A stretch of DNA of 64,000 bases, from the NCBI GenBank assembly GCA_958009055.1, contig OY253657.1, positions 615,051 through 679,050 on the forward strand. Direction: 5' to 3'. Source of the DNA: Choricystis sp. odSpoLacu1. Taxonomy: Eukaryota > Chlorophyta > Trebouxiophyceae. This document shows positions 21,693-32,489 of the stretch, one piece after another (position 1 is the stretch's first letter; each line of letters starts with the position of its first letter). The notes beneath the pieces are model-generated. The model searched no databases. It was not told the DNA's origin and saw only the letters and a program-made list of their open reading frames with translations. A program made the translations under genes and the position numbers.

Positions 21693-23577
21693 TCAATCAC
21701 GTTTGGCCAGCGCGCGCGCGCGCCGCGGTCGCGGCCGCGCGGCCGCCACCGCGCGCGCGGCACCCACCACCGCCACGCCCAGCCCCAGCGCACCCGCTCC
21801 CGTCGCCCCCAGTGCGCGCGGCGCAGCCACCAGGGCGGCCAGGCGGGAGGAGGCGGGTGCCGCGTCCTCGTCAGCACTGTACCTCACGAGCGGCCCCCAC
21901 CCGTGCCGCGCCAGCTCCAACGCCACGTCGCTGGCGGCTTCTACGTCTCCGCCGGGGGTGTTGACGTCGTCGGGCATCAAGGCGTGCGTCAATGGAGTGC
22001 GGGACACGGCGTCGATGACACGCGCGGCGCACGGAGGGGGGTGGGTGCGCGGCGCGCCGAAAGCCGACGCTAGAGCGCTGGCGTCTCCGCCCGCCAGCAG
22101 GGCAGCCGCATGGAACGCCCAGGGCGATGTGTGGCGCCAGTTGTCGACGTGAGCGGTGGACAGGGCGGGTGGGAGGCGGGGCGTGTGGAAGAGAGTCGCA
22201 GCGGATGCTGCTTGCGCCCGCTCGGTCAGTGTCGTCCAGCCGGCGTCATCATCGTTTTCGCCGTCGCACGCGTACCGCACTTGCAGGGCCAAGCCAGATC
22301 CTGCTGGCGTCCCCCCCCCCCCCTCCCGCCGCGCGCCACGGGCGGGCCGCGTGCGTGAGCTTGGCGGCCGCGACGAACGCTCGCGCCGCAAGTGGCGCAC
22401 CCACCGATCGGGGCGCCGAACCCGGCGGAGAGGACGTCGACTGCGCCTGCGGAGAAGATGAGGAAAGCCGCTGCACCGGCCAGGGCGGCGGGGGTGGCGC
22501 CGGCAGACGGGAGGTGTGACCGCGCCGCACTGGCAGAGGGCGGGCGGCGCGGGTCGACGGCAAACGGGTCGCCGTGCACGGCCAGCAGGGAGCGCCACAG
22601 GTCGAAGCCGAGGGCGATGGCGAGGGCGACGGCCGCGACGGCGATGAGAGGTGGGGCGGCACGCGCGGCGGCAAGGCGCACAGCAGCGTCCGACACTGCA
22701 GGCAGACGGGTCAACGTTCCTGGGTCTTCAGTGAAGCGCAGCAAGTCGACAGCCAGCTGCGTGGCAGGAACGAGCGTGCACACGAGGCTGAGCGCGGCGG
22801 CCGCAGCGCGCAGCAGCGTGGGCGCGTGCTTCGGGCCACTGTCTTCTTCAGCCGCCACCAACAACGGCAGCGTCAGCACAAACCTCAGGGTCAGCGGCCA
22901 GCCACGCACAGGGTTCGGCCAACCTGTGATAGCGGGCAGAAGGGTGCCAACCGCCGCCAGGGTGCCAGCGCCAGTGGCGCCAGCACCAGCGCCCCCACCG
23001 CCGCGCCAGCAGCCGGAAGAGAATGCTCCTCCCCAAACCAGGCGGCGCGCAAGGGTGTCAAGCCAGCGAGGGTGCCCGTCCACGCGGCCTTGGCGGCGAC
23101 CCACCGCAGCAGGAGGAGAGGACCCACCGGCGGGGGCGACGCCACGCTCCACAGGGCGGCCGCCCACCCTGCCTCGATGAGCAGGCCGTCAGCGCCTCCC
23201 ACCGCGGCCTCCAGCCAGGGGCCACCGGCGTTGACCAGGGAGAGGTAGAGGAAGGGGAGGGAGGTGAAGGTGAGGGGGGTTGGTGTGAGGACGCTGACTG
23301 TGATTGCCGACGCCAGGGCAATGCCCGTCAGAGCACACACATCCAGGGCGACGGCAGCAGGCACGCCCACCGCGTCCAGCGCCCAGGCGGCGGAGGGGAA
23401 GGCAGCGAATGCATCGAGCGGCGCGCTGGGAGCGCGCCGCTGCTCCAGCAGGGCGTGGGCGGGGTCCACGCCGGCGGGGCCCAGGGTGGCGGGAATCTGG
23501 GCGTAGTATGAGGCAAACGCCAGTGCGAAAACGCCTGCCAAGAGGCGGAGGAAGAGGGAGCGGCCGTGCGCGCGCAT
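21693..23577 (-). CDS. Multi-pass membrane protein, lipase maturation factor (LMF)-like; frame breaks
   Basis: The ATG at 23577 opens a frame with a signal-anchor helix and several membrane helices. One stretch, LYLSLVNAGGPWLEA followed by GLLIEAGWAA, resembles the LMF family hallmark (YLSxVNxGxxFLxF...LLLEAGFL). Coding-like sequence continues in a second frame (about 23000-22320: TLRFVLTLPLLVAAEE and further helices) and a third (about 22310-21693: a soluble stretch ending in a last helix and a basic tail). The second change falls at a run of Cs at about 22310-22324. The first is near 22900-23000, where no typical GTGAG donor is seen. Animal LMF1 and LMF2 are ER proteins needed for lipase folding. 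Their GLIKIRGD-type motif is not obvious here, so the assignment is tentative. It could be an unrelated multi-pass ER protein. Confidence 0.45.
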
Positions 23578-23730
23578 GGTGAGTGCGCGACGCGAATTGT
23601 GGGCGCAATCAAAACCGACCCTGCCTTGTTTCTCTTTTTCTCAGTGCGTCCGTTGCTCCTCACGCTACATGAAACCACGTTATGTCCCCACACACAAAGC
23701 ATCCACCATTCATTCCATCCACACACCATA

Positions 23731-26700
23731 TCACCGCCACTTGTCCTTGTCCTTGTCGTCCATCGCGCGCCACCGCGCGGCCAGCTCGCGCATCACGTCC
23801 TGCGCTTTGGCGCCCTTGCCCAGGTCCGCCACGACGGCCGCCCGGGTGGCTTCACTGAACACCATGTAGGCCGTCTTCTTGAACTTGGGCTTGGGCGGGG
23901 TGTCCGGGGCGGACGCGGCGGCAGCAGCAGCAGCCGTTCGCGCGGCCACCGCGGTCGCGCCACCGGCGCCACCCCCGCCCACAATCCCGCCCGGCTCAGC
24001 ATCCGCCGTCAACGCGGTCACCGTGGCCACCGCGTCCCCCTCCCCCAGCTTGACCAGGCGCACGCCGCGTGCGCCTCGGCTGGCGGCGGGCACGTCGGCC
24101 GCGGCGACGCGCAGCATGATGCCGGCCCCCGTGCCGACAAGGAGGTCGGTGCCCGCCGCGTCGGGCGCGGGCAGCAGCGCCGCCAGCGCGTCGCCGTCGT
24201 CCAGCTTGATGGCGCGCACGCCCGCCCCGTTGCGCCGCATGTCGCGGAAGGCGTCCACGGGGACGCGCTTGGCTTGGCCGCGCTTGGTGACGAAGAGGAC
24301 GGAGGGCCCGTTTTGGGAGGTGGTGGGGACGACGGCCGCGACGTCGCATCCCGCGCCCACGCGCACGCTGCCGTCGGGGGGCAGCACCACCATGCCCACC
24401 AACGATGCCCCGGGGGACAGCTTCATGGCGGCCACCCCAGTGGAGGAGCGGGAGGACGACCGCAGCGAGTCGGCGGCAAACATGAGGGCTTGACCGTCAG
24501 AGGCAGCGATCAGTGCTTTCGACCCGGCCGGCGCGCGCGCGACCCACACCAGTTCATCGTCTGTGCCTTCCCTCATCTTGACGGCAAACGTCCCAGTCCG
24601 GCGCACCGCTTTGAACTGGTCCAGGGCGGTGCGCTTGACGAGGGCGTTGCGGGTGAGGAGGAGGAGCGCGTCGTCCGGGGAAAAGTCGCGCTCAGCCAGC
24701 AGCGCAGCGACCGCGTCGCCGCGCGGCACGTTGATGAGGCGCGTCAACGGCGTGCCGGTCGCCCCACGCGAGGCTTCGGGGACAGCGTACGCGACAACAG
24801 AATGCACGCCCCCGTCCCGAGTGAAAAACAGCAGGGTATCGTGGTTGCGGACGGCCAAGACATCGGCCGCGCCGTCGCCGTCGCCGCGCAGGCGCGCGCC
24901 CACCTTCCCCCGCCCGCCGCGCGCTTGCTGGGCAAACGTGTCGGCCGGCATGCGTTTCACGAACCCCCGCCTCGACACAAACACGATGGACTCGCCGTCG
25001 GGGACGAGGGCGGCGGCGTCGACGGTGCCGTCGTCGGACAGTGCCAGCGCGGTGCGCCGCGCGTCGCCGTGCTTGGCGGCCGCTTCTGCGGCTTCCCGCT
25101 TCACAACAGCCGCCACGCGGGCGGGGTCGGCCAGCAGGGCTGTCAGATCGGCGATGGTGGCCGCCAGTTCGTCGGCTTCGGCTTGCAGTTTGCCAGTCTC
25201 GAGCGTCGTCAGGCGGCGGAGGGCCATGGCGAGCACTGCGTCGGCTTGGTCAGACGAAAGACCGTGCGTCCGTTTGAGCGCTGCCGCCGCGGCAGCCCCG
25301 TCCGTCGCCCCCCGAATGGTGGCCACCACGGCATCCATGTCCGCCATGGCCAGCAACAGCCCCGCCACGATGTGGGCGCGGGCTTTTGCTTTGGCCAGGT
25401 CGTGCGCCGCGCGCCGCTCGATGACGGTTTTGCGAAAGTCGATGAAGGCAGCGAGCGCGTCACGCAACGACAGCGTGCGTGGCGTGCCGTTGACGAGGGC
25501 CACCATGTTGACGGAAAAGCGGGATTGGAGCCCGGTCGCTTTGTACAGAGACGCCAGGACAACGTCGGGCGACGCGCCGCGGCGCACGTCGACAACGACA
25601 CGGGTGCCGCTCCGATCACTCTCGTCCCTCACGTCCGCGACGCCCGCCAGTGTCCCCGCATCCACCAGTTCCGCCACGCGCGCCACAAAGCCGGCTTTGG
25701 AGATTTGGTAGGGCAGCTCCGTGATGACGATGCGGGCCCGGGTGGAGGCGGAGGAGGAGGCGGACGGCGCGGCCGCGTCGTCGTCGTCGTCGCTGTCGCG
25801 TGTGGCCACCGCGGCGGCCCCCTTGCGCCGCGTCTTCTTGGCGGGGGCCGCACCCCCGCCCTCAATGAAGGCAGTGCCACGCACCGTGATGGGGCCGCGT
25901 CCAGTTTCATAGGCTTCCCGCACGCCGTCTCCCCCCAGAATCACGCCCCCTGTCGGAAAGTCGGGCCCCGGCACAAACCGCATCAGGTCCTTGGTGGACG
26001 CCTCCGGATTGTCCACCAGGTGGGTCACCGCGGCCGCGACTTCCCCCACGTTGTGGGGGGGGATGCGGGTGGCGATGCCGACGGCGATGCCGGCGGCCCC
26101 ATTGATGAGCAACAGGGGCAAGCGTGCCGGCAACACGGTGGGCTCTTCGGCGGAGCCATCGAAGTTGGGGGCAAAGTCGACGGTGCCGGCGCCCAAGTCT
26201 TTGAGCAGGACGTCGGCCGCCGCACCGCGCAGGCGGCACTCTGTGTAGCGCATGGCGGCAGGAGGGTCGGCATCCAAACTGCCAAAATTGCCATGCCCAT
26301 CCACCAGGGGCGTGCGCGCATTAAAGGGCTGGGCCAGCCGCACCAGCGCGTCATACACGGCGGTATCGCCGTGGGGGTGGTACTTGCCGAGGACTTCACC
26401 AACCACGCGCGCGCACTTGCGGTGGGGGGTCGTGGGGGCCAGGTTCAGTCCGTGCATCGCGTACAGGATGCGGCGGTGCACGGGTTTCAGACCGTCCCGG
26501 GCGTCGGGCAGAGCGCGGCCCACGATGACGGACATGGCGTACTGTGGGGGAGGGAGGGAGGGTGGTTAAGAAAAACGGGCGGCGAACGAGAGAGAGATCG
26601 CCCGTCTCGTTCCTCCCCATCATTCCCTCCCGCCACAACCCCACACAATCCTCACCGAAATGTACGACTTCTCCGCCTCCACCGCCAGCTCGGTGTCGAC

Positions 26701-27104
26701 GACGTTGCCTCCACCGCCAGCGACAGCGACCGCGGCGCCGCTGCCGCCACCGCCGGGAGGGGTGGCGGCGGCGGCCAGGCCACGCCGCGGGGTGGCGTGA
26801 GTGTAGGGAGGCAGCAGGTGGGGGCGGGCGAGGCGAGGGAGGCCACGAGGGAGGGAGGGCGGGGTCTGATGGGGAGGGAAGAGGGCATGTGTGTGTGAGT
26901 GTTTGGACGCACACGCGCGGCCGCCAACTGCGGGCGCGTGCTGAGAGCGAGCGCGTTTCTCTGCAAACACAGAGGCAGGAGGCGCCAGGCGTGCGCGAGG
27001 TGACACGGATGCGTGCCACCTGCCGACTCTGATGGCCACGCCGCCGAAAAAACGACGCCAACCCCCACACTCACCGCCCGCAACGGCGCGGCAGCCTTCC
27101 GCAT
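23731..27104 (-). CDS. GYRA: Organellar DNA gyrase subunit A with C-terminal HMG box
   Basis: Exons 27104-27075, 26865-26656 and 26541-23731 join in phase 0 for about 1,016 residues. The first 50 or so residues ([10 protein letters not shown] and a Pro/Arg/Leu-rich stretch) look like an organelle transit peptide. The core matches bacterial Gyr[35 protein letters not shown], and the catalytic Tyr in AAMRYTECR (about residue 179). Downstream are the coiled-coil gate and a beta-pinwheel C-terminal domain with a gyrase box (QQARGGRG). Gyrase introduces negative supercoils into plastid or mitochondrial DNA. After an Ala-rich linker the same exon runs into [31 protein letters not shown] and DKDKDKW (about residues 958-1016), an HMG-box signature not known to me in gyrases. 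Confidence 0.93.
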
Positions 27105-27255
27105 CGCGGCCAGGGCCGCTCGGGCCAACAGGGAATTCGTGGTGGGGAGAGTGGGGAGGGAACGCGGAAGACGCGGCCCGGTCGCGAGAAACGAAAAAAA
27201 CGACAGTCGGTTTGAAACGAAAAAACGCCCGCCGCTTTTTACATAGCTCTCTTCA

Positions 27256-28735
27256 TCACACCCCCCGCCTCAGCTCCCCCAGTGGCGGCCGGCTCGCACT
27301 GGCCGACAGAGCCCACGCCGGCCTGGGCAGCCTAGACGGCGGCGGCGCAGCGGCGGGAGGTAGGCCCCCGGGTGCTGCTGTCGGCGAGGGCGAGCCCTTC
27401 TTGCCGCCAGACAGAGGCGGGCTCGTGCCGCCCCCACGGCGCGTGGGGGTCAACTTGTGCAGTAGTGTCGTCAGGCGGGCGTGGGACGACCCCTGACGCC
27501 GGGCCACGGGCGTGCCGCGGCCGGCGTCTGCGGGCGGCAGAGGCGGCGACGGCAGCGCTGTCGCCAGCGGCGACGGCAGCGCGGCCGCCAGCCCGATCGA
27601 CGGCGGCGGCGTGGCGCCACCGCCCCCCCTCACCGCCACCAGATTCGACGCCAGCTCTCGTCCAGGCGTGGTCGCGGACGCGGGGCGTGGCGGGACGGGC
27701 GTGCGCGCTGCTGCGACAGCTGCCCCCGGGTGCGGCCGCACGTGCCACCCCGTCGGGCTGGGCTCCCCCAGCCGGCACAAGCTGGCGTCCAGCGAGTCTC
27801 CCATGCCGCCACCACCGTCGCCGGATGCGCGAGACGTCAGCGGCCCCGCAAGCGGCGCACGCGGGCCGCCGCGCGGCGGCGCGCGCGGCGTGCGCCGCCC
27901 CGCACGCGGCGAGGGGGACGCGTCCGCGACAGCGGTGGGCGGAGGCGTGGGCGAGTTGTGCCGGTGGAAGGCGGGGGCGGCCGCACCCGCCGGCGGCGCC
28001 AGCGCCGACGACGACGCGCGCAGCAGCGGCGGCACAGACGGCGCGCGCACCATGGCCGCCGCCGCCGCCGCGTCCAGCGTAGCGCGCAAGACCATCACCT
28101 CTTTTTCGGCCGCCTCTGCGCGAGCGGTGGCGGCCGCGGCGGCCGCTTGGGACCGCGCCAGCGCGGACGCCAGCGCAGCAGCCTTGCCCGGCGACCGCCT
28201 CGGCGCCGCCCCCGCTGCCGCCTCAGCCTGGGCGGCCGCCAGCTGAGACCGCAACGAGGCCCCCTCCGCCTGCGCCTCCGCCAGCCAGCCTTGGAGCTCA
28301 GCCTGCGCCGCGGCCGCGGACGCCGCGTCGGTCCGCGCGGTGGCCAGGGCGGCGGTCAGGGCCTCGTTCTCCTGCTTGGCGGCGGACGCCCATTGGGCCT
28401 GAGAGTTTGTTCGGGTGTGTGGTGTTGGTGTGTGCCCGCGAGGCGGGTATTTGGCGCGTCTCTCGCGCGCGCGGCCCCCACATTCGCATGCAGCAAGGCT
28501 GCGCCTCCCTCTCCCCTGCCTCCGCCTGCCTCCTGCCTGCCCCTCGGTTGCACGCTATCCTACACATGCGTTTGGGGCGTCAGTTGGTGCGCCACGAAGG
28601 CTTTGAGCAGGCCCCCAACGCCAACACCCACGCGCGCGCCATCGCAAACACACTCACCGCCGCGTCCGCCTCGGCGCGAGCCGCCCTGAATTGTGACGCT
28701 GGCGACAGCGTCATGTCACAGTCCATGGAGGCCAT
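27256..28735 (-). CDS. Hypothetical Ala-rich coiled-coil protein
   Basis: Exons 28735-28658 (MASMDCDMTLSPASQFRA onward) and 28398-27256 join in phase 0 for about 406 residues. The N-terminal 150 residues form a long Ala/Glu/Gln/Arg heptad region (NEALTAALATARTDAAS, AEAAEKEVMVLRATLDAA) typical of a coiled coil. The rest is Pro/Ser/Arg-rich and probably disordered, with repeated SP and TP sites and a short conserved-looking patch, HARLTTLLHKLTPTRRGG. I do not recognise the family. Cytoskeletal, centrosomal or nuclear scaffold roles are possible, but nothing in the sequence decides. The gene follows gyrase A in the same direction and shares a divergent spacer of about 160 bases with the proteasome gene. 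Confidence 0.6.
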
Positions 28736-28896
28736 GAGTTTTGGGAGGGGGGAGGCGCGCAGTGCCTCTTTTTTCGAGGCAGAGTGAGAAAGCAACGCAT
28801 CGACCCGCACTCTTCATCCCCCGTTTTTGCGCGCGGGAGGCACACACAGCCGCGCACCCACACACGCACTCGCCTCATACGCACAATCACTTAACC

Positions 28897-29816
28897 ATGG
28901 AAGCCATGTTCGCTCGCCACGGTGAAGCGATGGAGGCCGAGCTGAAGGCCGCGGGCGGCGTGTCGATGGGGGTGAGTGCGGGAGAAGCGGAAGGACGGCA
29001 GGGGAGCACGCGCGCCCACTCCCAACGCGCGCGCGCGCTATCTCTTGACGACCGTATGGGCGTGAGCGATGCAGGTTGGGGCGCGCGCGTGTGCACGCGC
29101 ACCCATCAAGGGGGACACCCCGACGATCCCCCCCGCTCATCCCTTTCCCCCCTCCACACACCCACCAGACCACCATCATGGCCGTCACCTACGATGGCGG
29201 CGTCGTCCTGGGCGCCGACTCCCGCACCTCCACCGGGTCGTACGTGGCCAACAGGGCCACCGACAAGGTCACCCGCATCGCCGACACCATCTACCTATGC
29301 CGCTCCGGCTCTGCCGCCGACACCCAGGCCCTGGCCGCCACGGTGGCGGTCCACCTGGCCCAGCTGGGGGCGGAGCTGGGGCGGGCGCCCACCGTGGCGC
29401 AGGCGGCACGTGTGCTGGCGTCGATGGCTTACACAAACAAGGACGCCCTCCAGGCCGGCATGATCGTGGCTGGCGTCGACGCCACCGAGGGGGGCGTCGT
29501 CTACGCCATCCCACTCGGCGGCACCCTGCTGTCCGTTCCCTACGCGGTGGGGGGGTCTGGATCGGCCTACATCACTGGACTGTGCGACAAACACTGGCGC
29601 CCGGGCATGGACAAGGAGGGCGCGGTCGCCTTTGTGCAGCGTGCGGTGGCGGCCGCCATGGCACGGGATGGGTCCTCGGGCGGCTGCATCCGCACGGTGG
29701 CGGTGGATGTGACGGGCGGCGTCGAGCGCGGGTTTGTGCCTGGGGATGACGTGCCGCCCTCGTTCGGGGAACTGGGGGCGGCGGCGCGGGAGCCGATGAG
29801 GGCGGCCATGGCTTGA
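28897..29816 (+). CDS. PSMB6: 20S proteasome subunit beta type-1 (beta-6/PSMB6 class)
   Basis: Exon 1 (28897-28971) encodes the 25-residue propeptide ending VSMG. Exon 2 (29169-29816) begins exactly at TTIMAVTYDGGVVLGADSRT, so the catalytic Thr is the first codon after the intron. The product is 240 residues. The mature N-terminal Thr, the Asp of GADSRT and a Lys (TDKVTRIADTIYLC) form the caspase-like active-site set of beta-1. SGSAAD and the following helix match the family. It assembles in the two inner rings of the 20S core and is matured by autocatalytic removal of the propeptide. No frame problem is seen. Confidence 0.94.
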
Positions 29817-29987
29817 GAGTGTGTGTGTGTGTGTGTGCAGTTTTTCATTTTGTCGCATCATTTTTTTTGCTTGCTGCTCTTCAGGAGAGGGAAAAAGAAC
29901 GAAAAAACAAAAATCAATCGACAGCTCACACCCACACACGGCGGCGCCTGTGTGTGACGACCTCCTCTTTCACTGTCCAACCTCTCT

Positions 29988-30621
29988 CTACCCCTCACCA
30001 TCGCTGCCCCCACTGTACGGCACCAACACTCGCCGCTTGGCGTCCACGCACTCTGCCCCCCACCTTGCCACTGCGGCGACCCTCACGTCTCCCCATCGAA
30101 ACAGGCGCATCGGGGCAAAGTTTGGGTTGATGGAGTTAACGTCGATGGCGTAGGGCAGGGGTTCTAAGTCGACAGGCCTCAACCTCCACTCAAACAGCGC
30201 AGACGACTTGGGCTGCAAACGCTGCGCCGCGCGTGTGTGGTTGTAGCCACGTGCGCAGTCAAAACACAGCCTCACCACCAAGGGCGCCGTGTTGACCGTC
30301 TTGCGGCGGGTGGGGGCGCCACAGTCGTGGCAGCCGTGGGCGAGGAGGGCGGCACACCGCGCGCGGTCGGACGGCGGGAGAGGAGGGAGCGGCGGGTGAG
30401 AGCGCGCGGGCGCGCGTGTAGGCAGCTGCGGCTGCCCCGTCCGGTCCCCAGCCACGAGATGACACGACGCCTGTCCAGGCCGCGTCCCGCCGGGCGGCGG
30501 TGGCCCACGTGGTGTCGACCGCAGCGGCGGACGCGACGTCTGCTGGATCATGTAAAAACGATAGCACGCAGGCCACGCAGTCCGTGGGGAGCCAGGGGGG
30601 GGGGGGCTGGTGGCGAGGCAT
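29988..30621 (-). CDS. F-box protein with Cys4-type zinc motif; frame break
   Basis: From the ATG at 30621, LPTDCVACVLSFLHDPADVAS, followed by WATAARRDAAWTGV, is an F-box, which links substrates to SKP1 in SCF ubiquitin ligases. The C-terminal part, in another frame, has CHDCGAPTRR followed after about 17 residues by CFDCARGY, a CxxC-CxxC pair, and then a globular segment ending at TAG/TGA near 29988. F-box proteins with this small Cys motif downstream are common in algae and fungi. The two halves are joined only if the frame changes between about 30440 and 30360. No GT-AG intron of normal size fits, so a base error or a disabled gene is possible. It reads towards the proteasome gene (convergent). 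Confidence 0.6.
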
Positions 30622-30984
30622 GTGTGAGGCTGGAGGGCGAGCAACCGCGTGGGGAAGGCGGGTCCGCCCCCATTTCGCGGCGGCGCGAAATGCCGCGTGA
30701 CAGTGTTTTTTGTTGGTTTCGACGTCGGGGAAACAAAAAACGTTCGATCTTTACTTGATGGGAAAAACACAGGCACCCCACACATCAGGCAGGCTTGAAC
30801 AAACACAAGGGCCGTGCAGCAAAAAAGGCAGTGGAGAAGGGGGGGGGGGGGGGGGGGCAACTGCCAAACACGCGCGGCGGGGCGCGTGGACCTGAAAAAA
30901 ACGTTGGTGTGTTGTTTCTCGAAGAAAAAGTGTTCCGACCCTGTTCAAAACGGCCCCCCCACCACCACACCACCACGACCTCTC
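30622..30984. other. Spacer between the bZIP and F-box genes
   Basis: A 363-base stretch with no gene that I can support. It contains a run of about 18 Gs at 30840-30857 and A/T-rich patches near 30720 and 30890. It should hold the F-box promoter and the bZIP 3' end. Confidence 0.4.
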
Positions 30985-32221
30985 TCACTCCCACCCACCC
31001 TGCACCGCGGCCGCCCCAAACGGCGATCGCCCCACCCCGCCACCCCCCGTCGCCGCGTTGGACGCGGCGCGGGCGGCATCCAGGGCGGCAGTCGCCGCCG
31101 CCTGGGCTTTCGTGAGCTCGGGGGGCAGCTTCATCCCGTCGCCGCCGCCGCCCCCACCCGCCTGCCACGCCTGCATGATGGCGTTGATCATGGCCACATT
31201 GACGTCCAGCGTGCGGCGCAGGGCGGCCACCACAGCCCGCAGCACGGCGGCCTCCGCACCCGCGGTGGCGGCAGCGGCAGCCGCCTCGTTGGCTGACGCG
31301 ACCGCCGCCGCCACCCGCTCCCCCGCGCGCACGCCCTCCGCCTCGAGCCGCTCGTTCTCCGCCGTCAGCAGGGCGACGCGCGCCTCCGTGTTCGCTGCCG
31401 CCGCCATGCGGCGGGCGCGCACCCGACGCGCAGAGTCGCGGTTGGCGATGCGGCGCGCCAGCTTCTTGCGCTCGGCGTCCGTCAGCGCTGGGCTCACCAG
31501 GTCGCCCGACTCATAGCCCGACACATTAATGTGGGCGACGGAGGCCAGGGTGAGCTTGGGGGCGCCGTTCGCGTTCCGGGTGCGGGAGCCGGGCGGGCGG
31601 CCGCGCCCGCGCCCGCGGGTGGGGGCAGGGGCGGGTGGCGCGGCCACCGCGTCCGCGACGGCGGCGGCGGCGTCCCGGTTCAAGCGTTTGCCGGCTCCCG
31701 GGCGGGCGGGGGGGGCGCGGCGCGCCATGACGGCAGCGGGGGGCGGGGTGGGGGGGTCGTCGCCGCCGCGCGCGTCGCCGCGGCCGCGCGGCGCGCGCAG
31801 GGGCGTACCCTCCGCCACCGCGGGCTGCGCCACCACGAACCCGCTGTCCATGGACTCCAGCAGTCTGGACTCGGTGGGCAGCAGGGAGGGGAGGCGGGGG
31901 GGGAAGGAGAGGGAGCGGGCGGCCTCGACAAAGGACTTGGCGTCTGAGTGGAACATGAAAGAAGGTCACAAACATCGATCAAAAGGGGAAGGCCTTCCTT
32001 TCCGACCCTACCCGCCGCACCCACGCCCCCCACCCGGTCTGGGTGGAGGAAGCACGTGCTCATCAGTCTCGCGGGGGGGGGGTGGGAGGCGGTGGCGGGC
32101 GCGGGGGGGGGGGGGGGCAGAGGCAGGGGTGGCCACCCGAAAACGCAGACCGGCCCCGTGTGTGTGCAAGGCGCGCCCGCGTCCCCCCAACCGCGCTGCG
32201 TGCCCCCGACGCACCGGTCAT
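30985..32221 (-). CDS. bZIP transcription factor with AT-hook-like motif
   Basis: The main exon is 31943-30985. Its frame needs one extra 5' base, which is supplied by a seven-base first exon at 32221-32215 (ATG plus four bases) next to a GTGCG donor. The joined protein starts MTDAKSFVEAARSLSF and is about 321 residues. The DNA-binding region is LARRIANRDSARRVRARR (Asn-x7-Arg), followed by a leucine-type zipper (ALLTAENERLEAEGV and onward). Upstream is RGRGRGRPPGSR, an AT-hook-like motif. The C-terminus carries a second helix (ALRRTLDVNVAMINAIM) and a Gly-rich patch. Function is nuclear transcription control; the target is unknown. An internal Met (MDSGFVV) is an alternative start. The spliced model is supported by matching phase only, so transcript evidence would settle it. 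Confidence 0.75.
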
Positions 32222-32489
32222 GCTGGTGGCGATGTGTGCGTGCGTGTGAGTGGGGAGCTCTGAGGCAGGCGGGTCCACTGCTCAGCGTGCAGGACGACGC
32301 AGGGAGGCAACACACACAAAAAAAAGCGGAGTGGGGGAGTGTGGGCGCCGCGTCGTGTTTTTTCTTTCTCTGCGTGTCTGGCCTTCTCCCTCCTCTCCCG
32401 ACCGTGCAAAAAGCTGGGCACGCACTCCATTGTTACACACACACACACACACAGTCGTCCTCTCCACGCCTCCCCCTCCCTTTTCCCAC

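Noticed and set aside
23566..26898. A plus-strand open frame of about 1,100 codons opposite gyrase A
   Set aside because: It has no domain signal, is His/Gly/Arg-rich, and mirrors the minus-strand gene. Long antisense frames are expected at this GC content.
29819..29838. GT-rich run after the proteasome stop as a regulatory element
   Set aside because: It is a simple dinucleotide repeat like several others near gene ends here.
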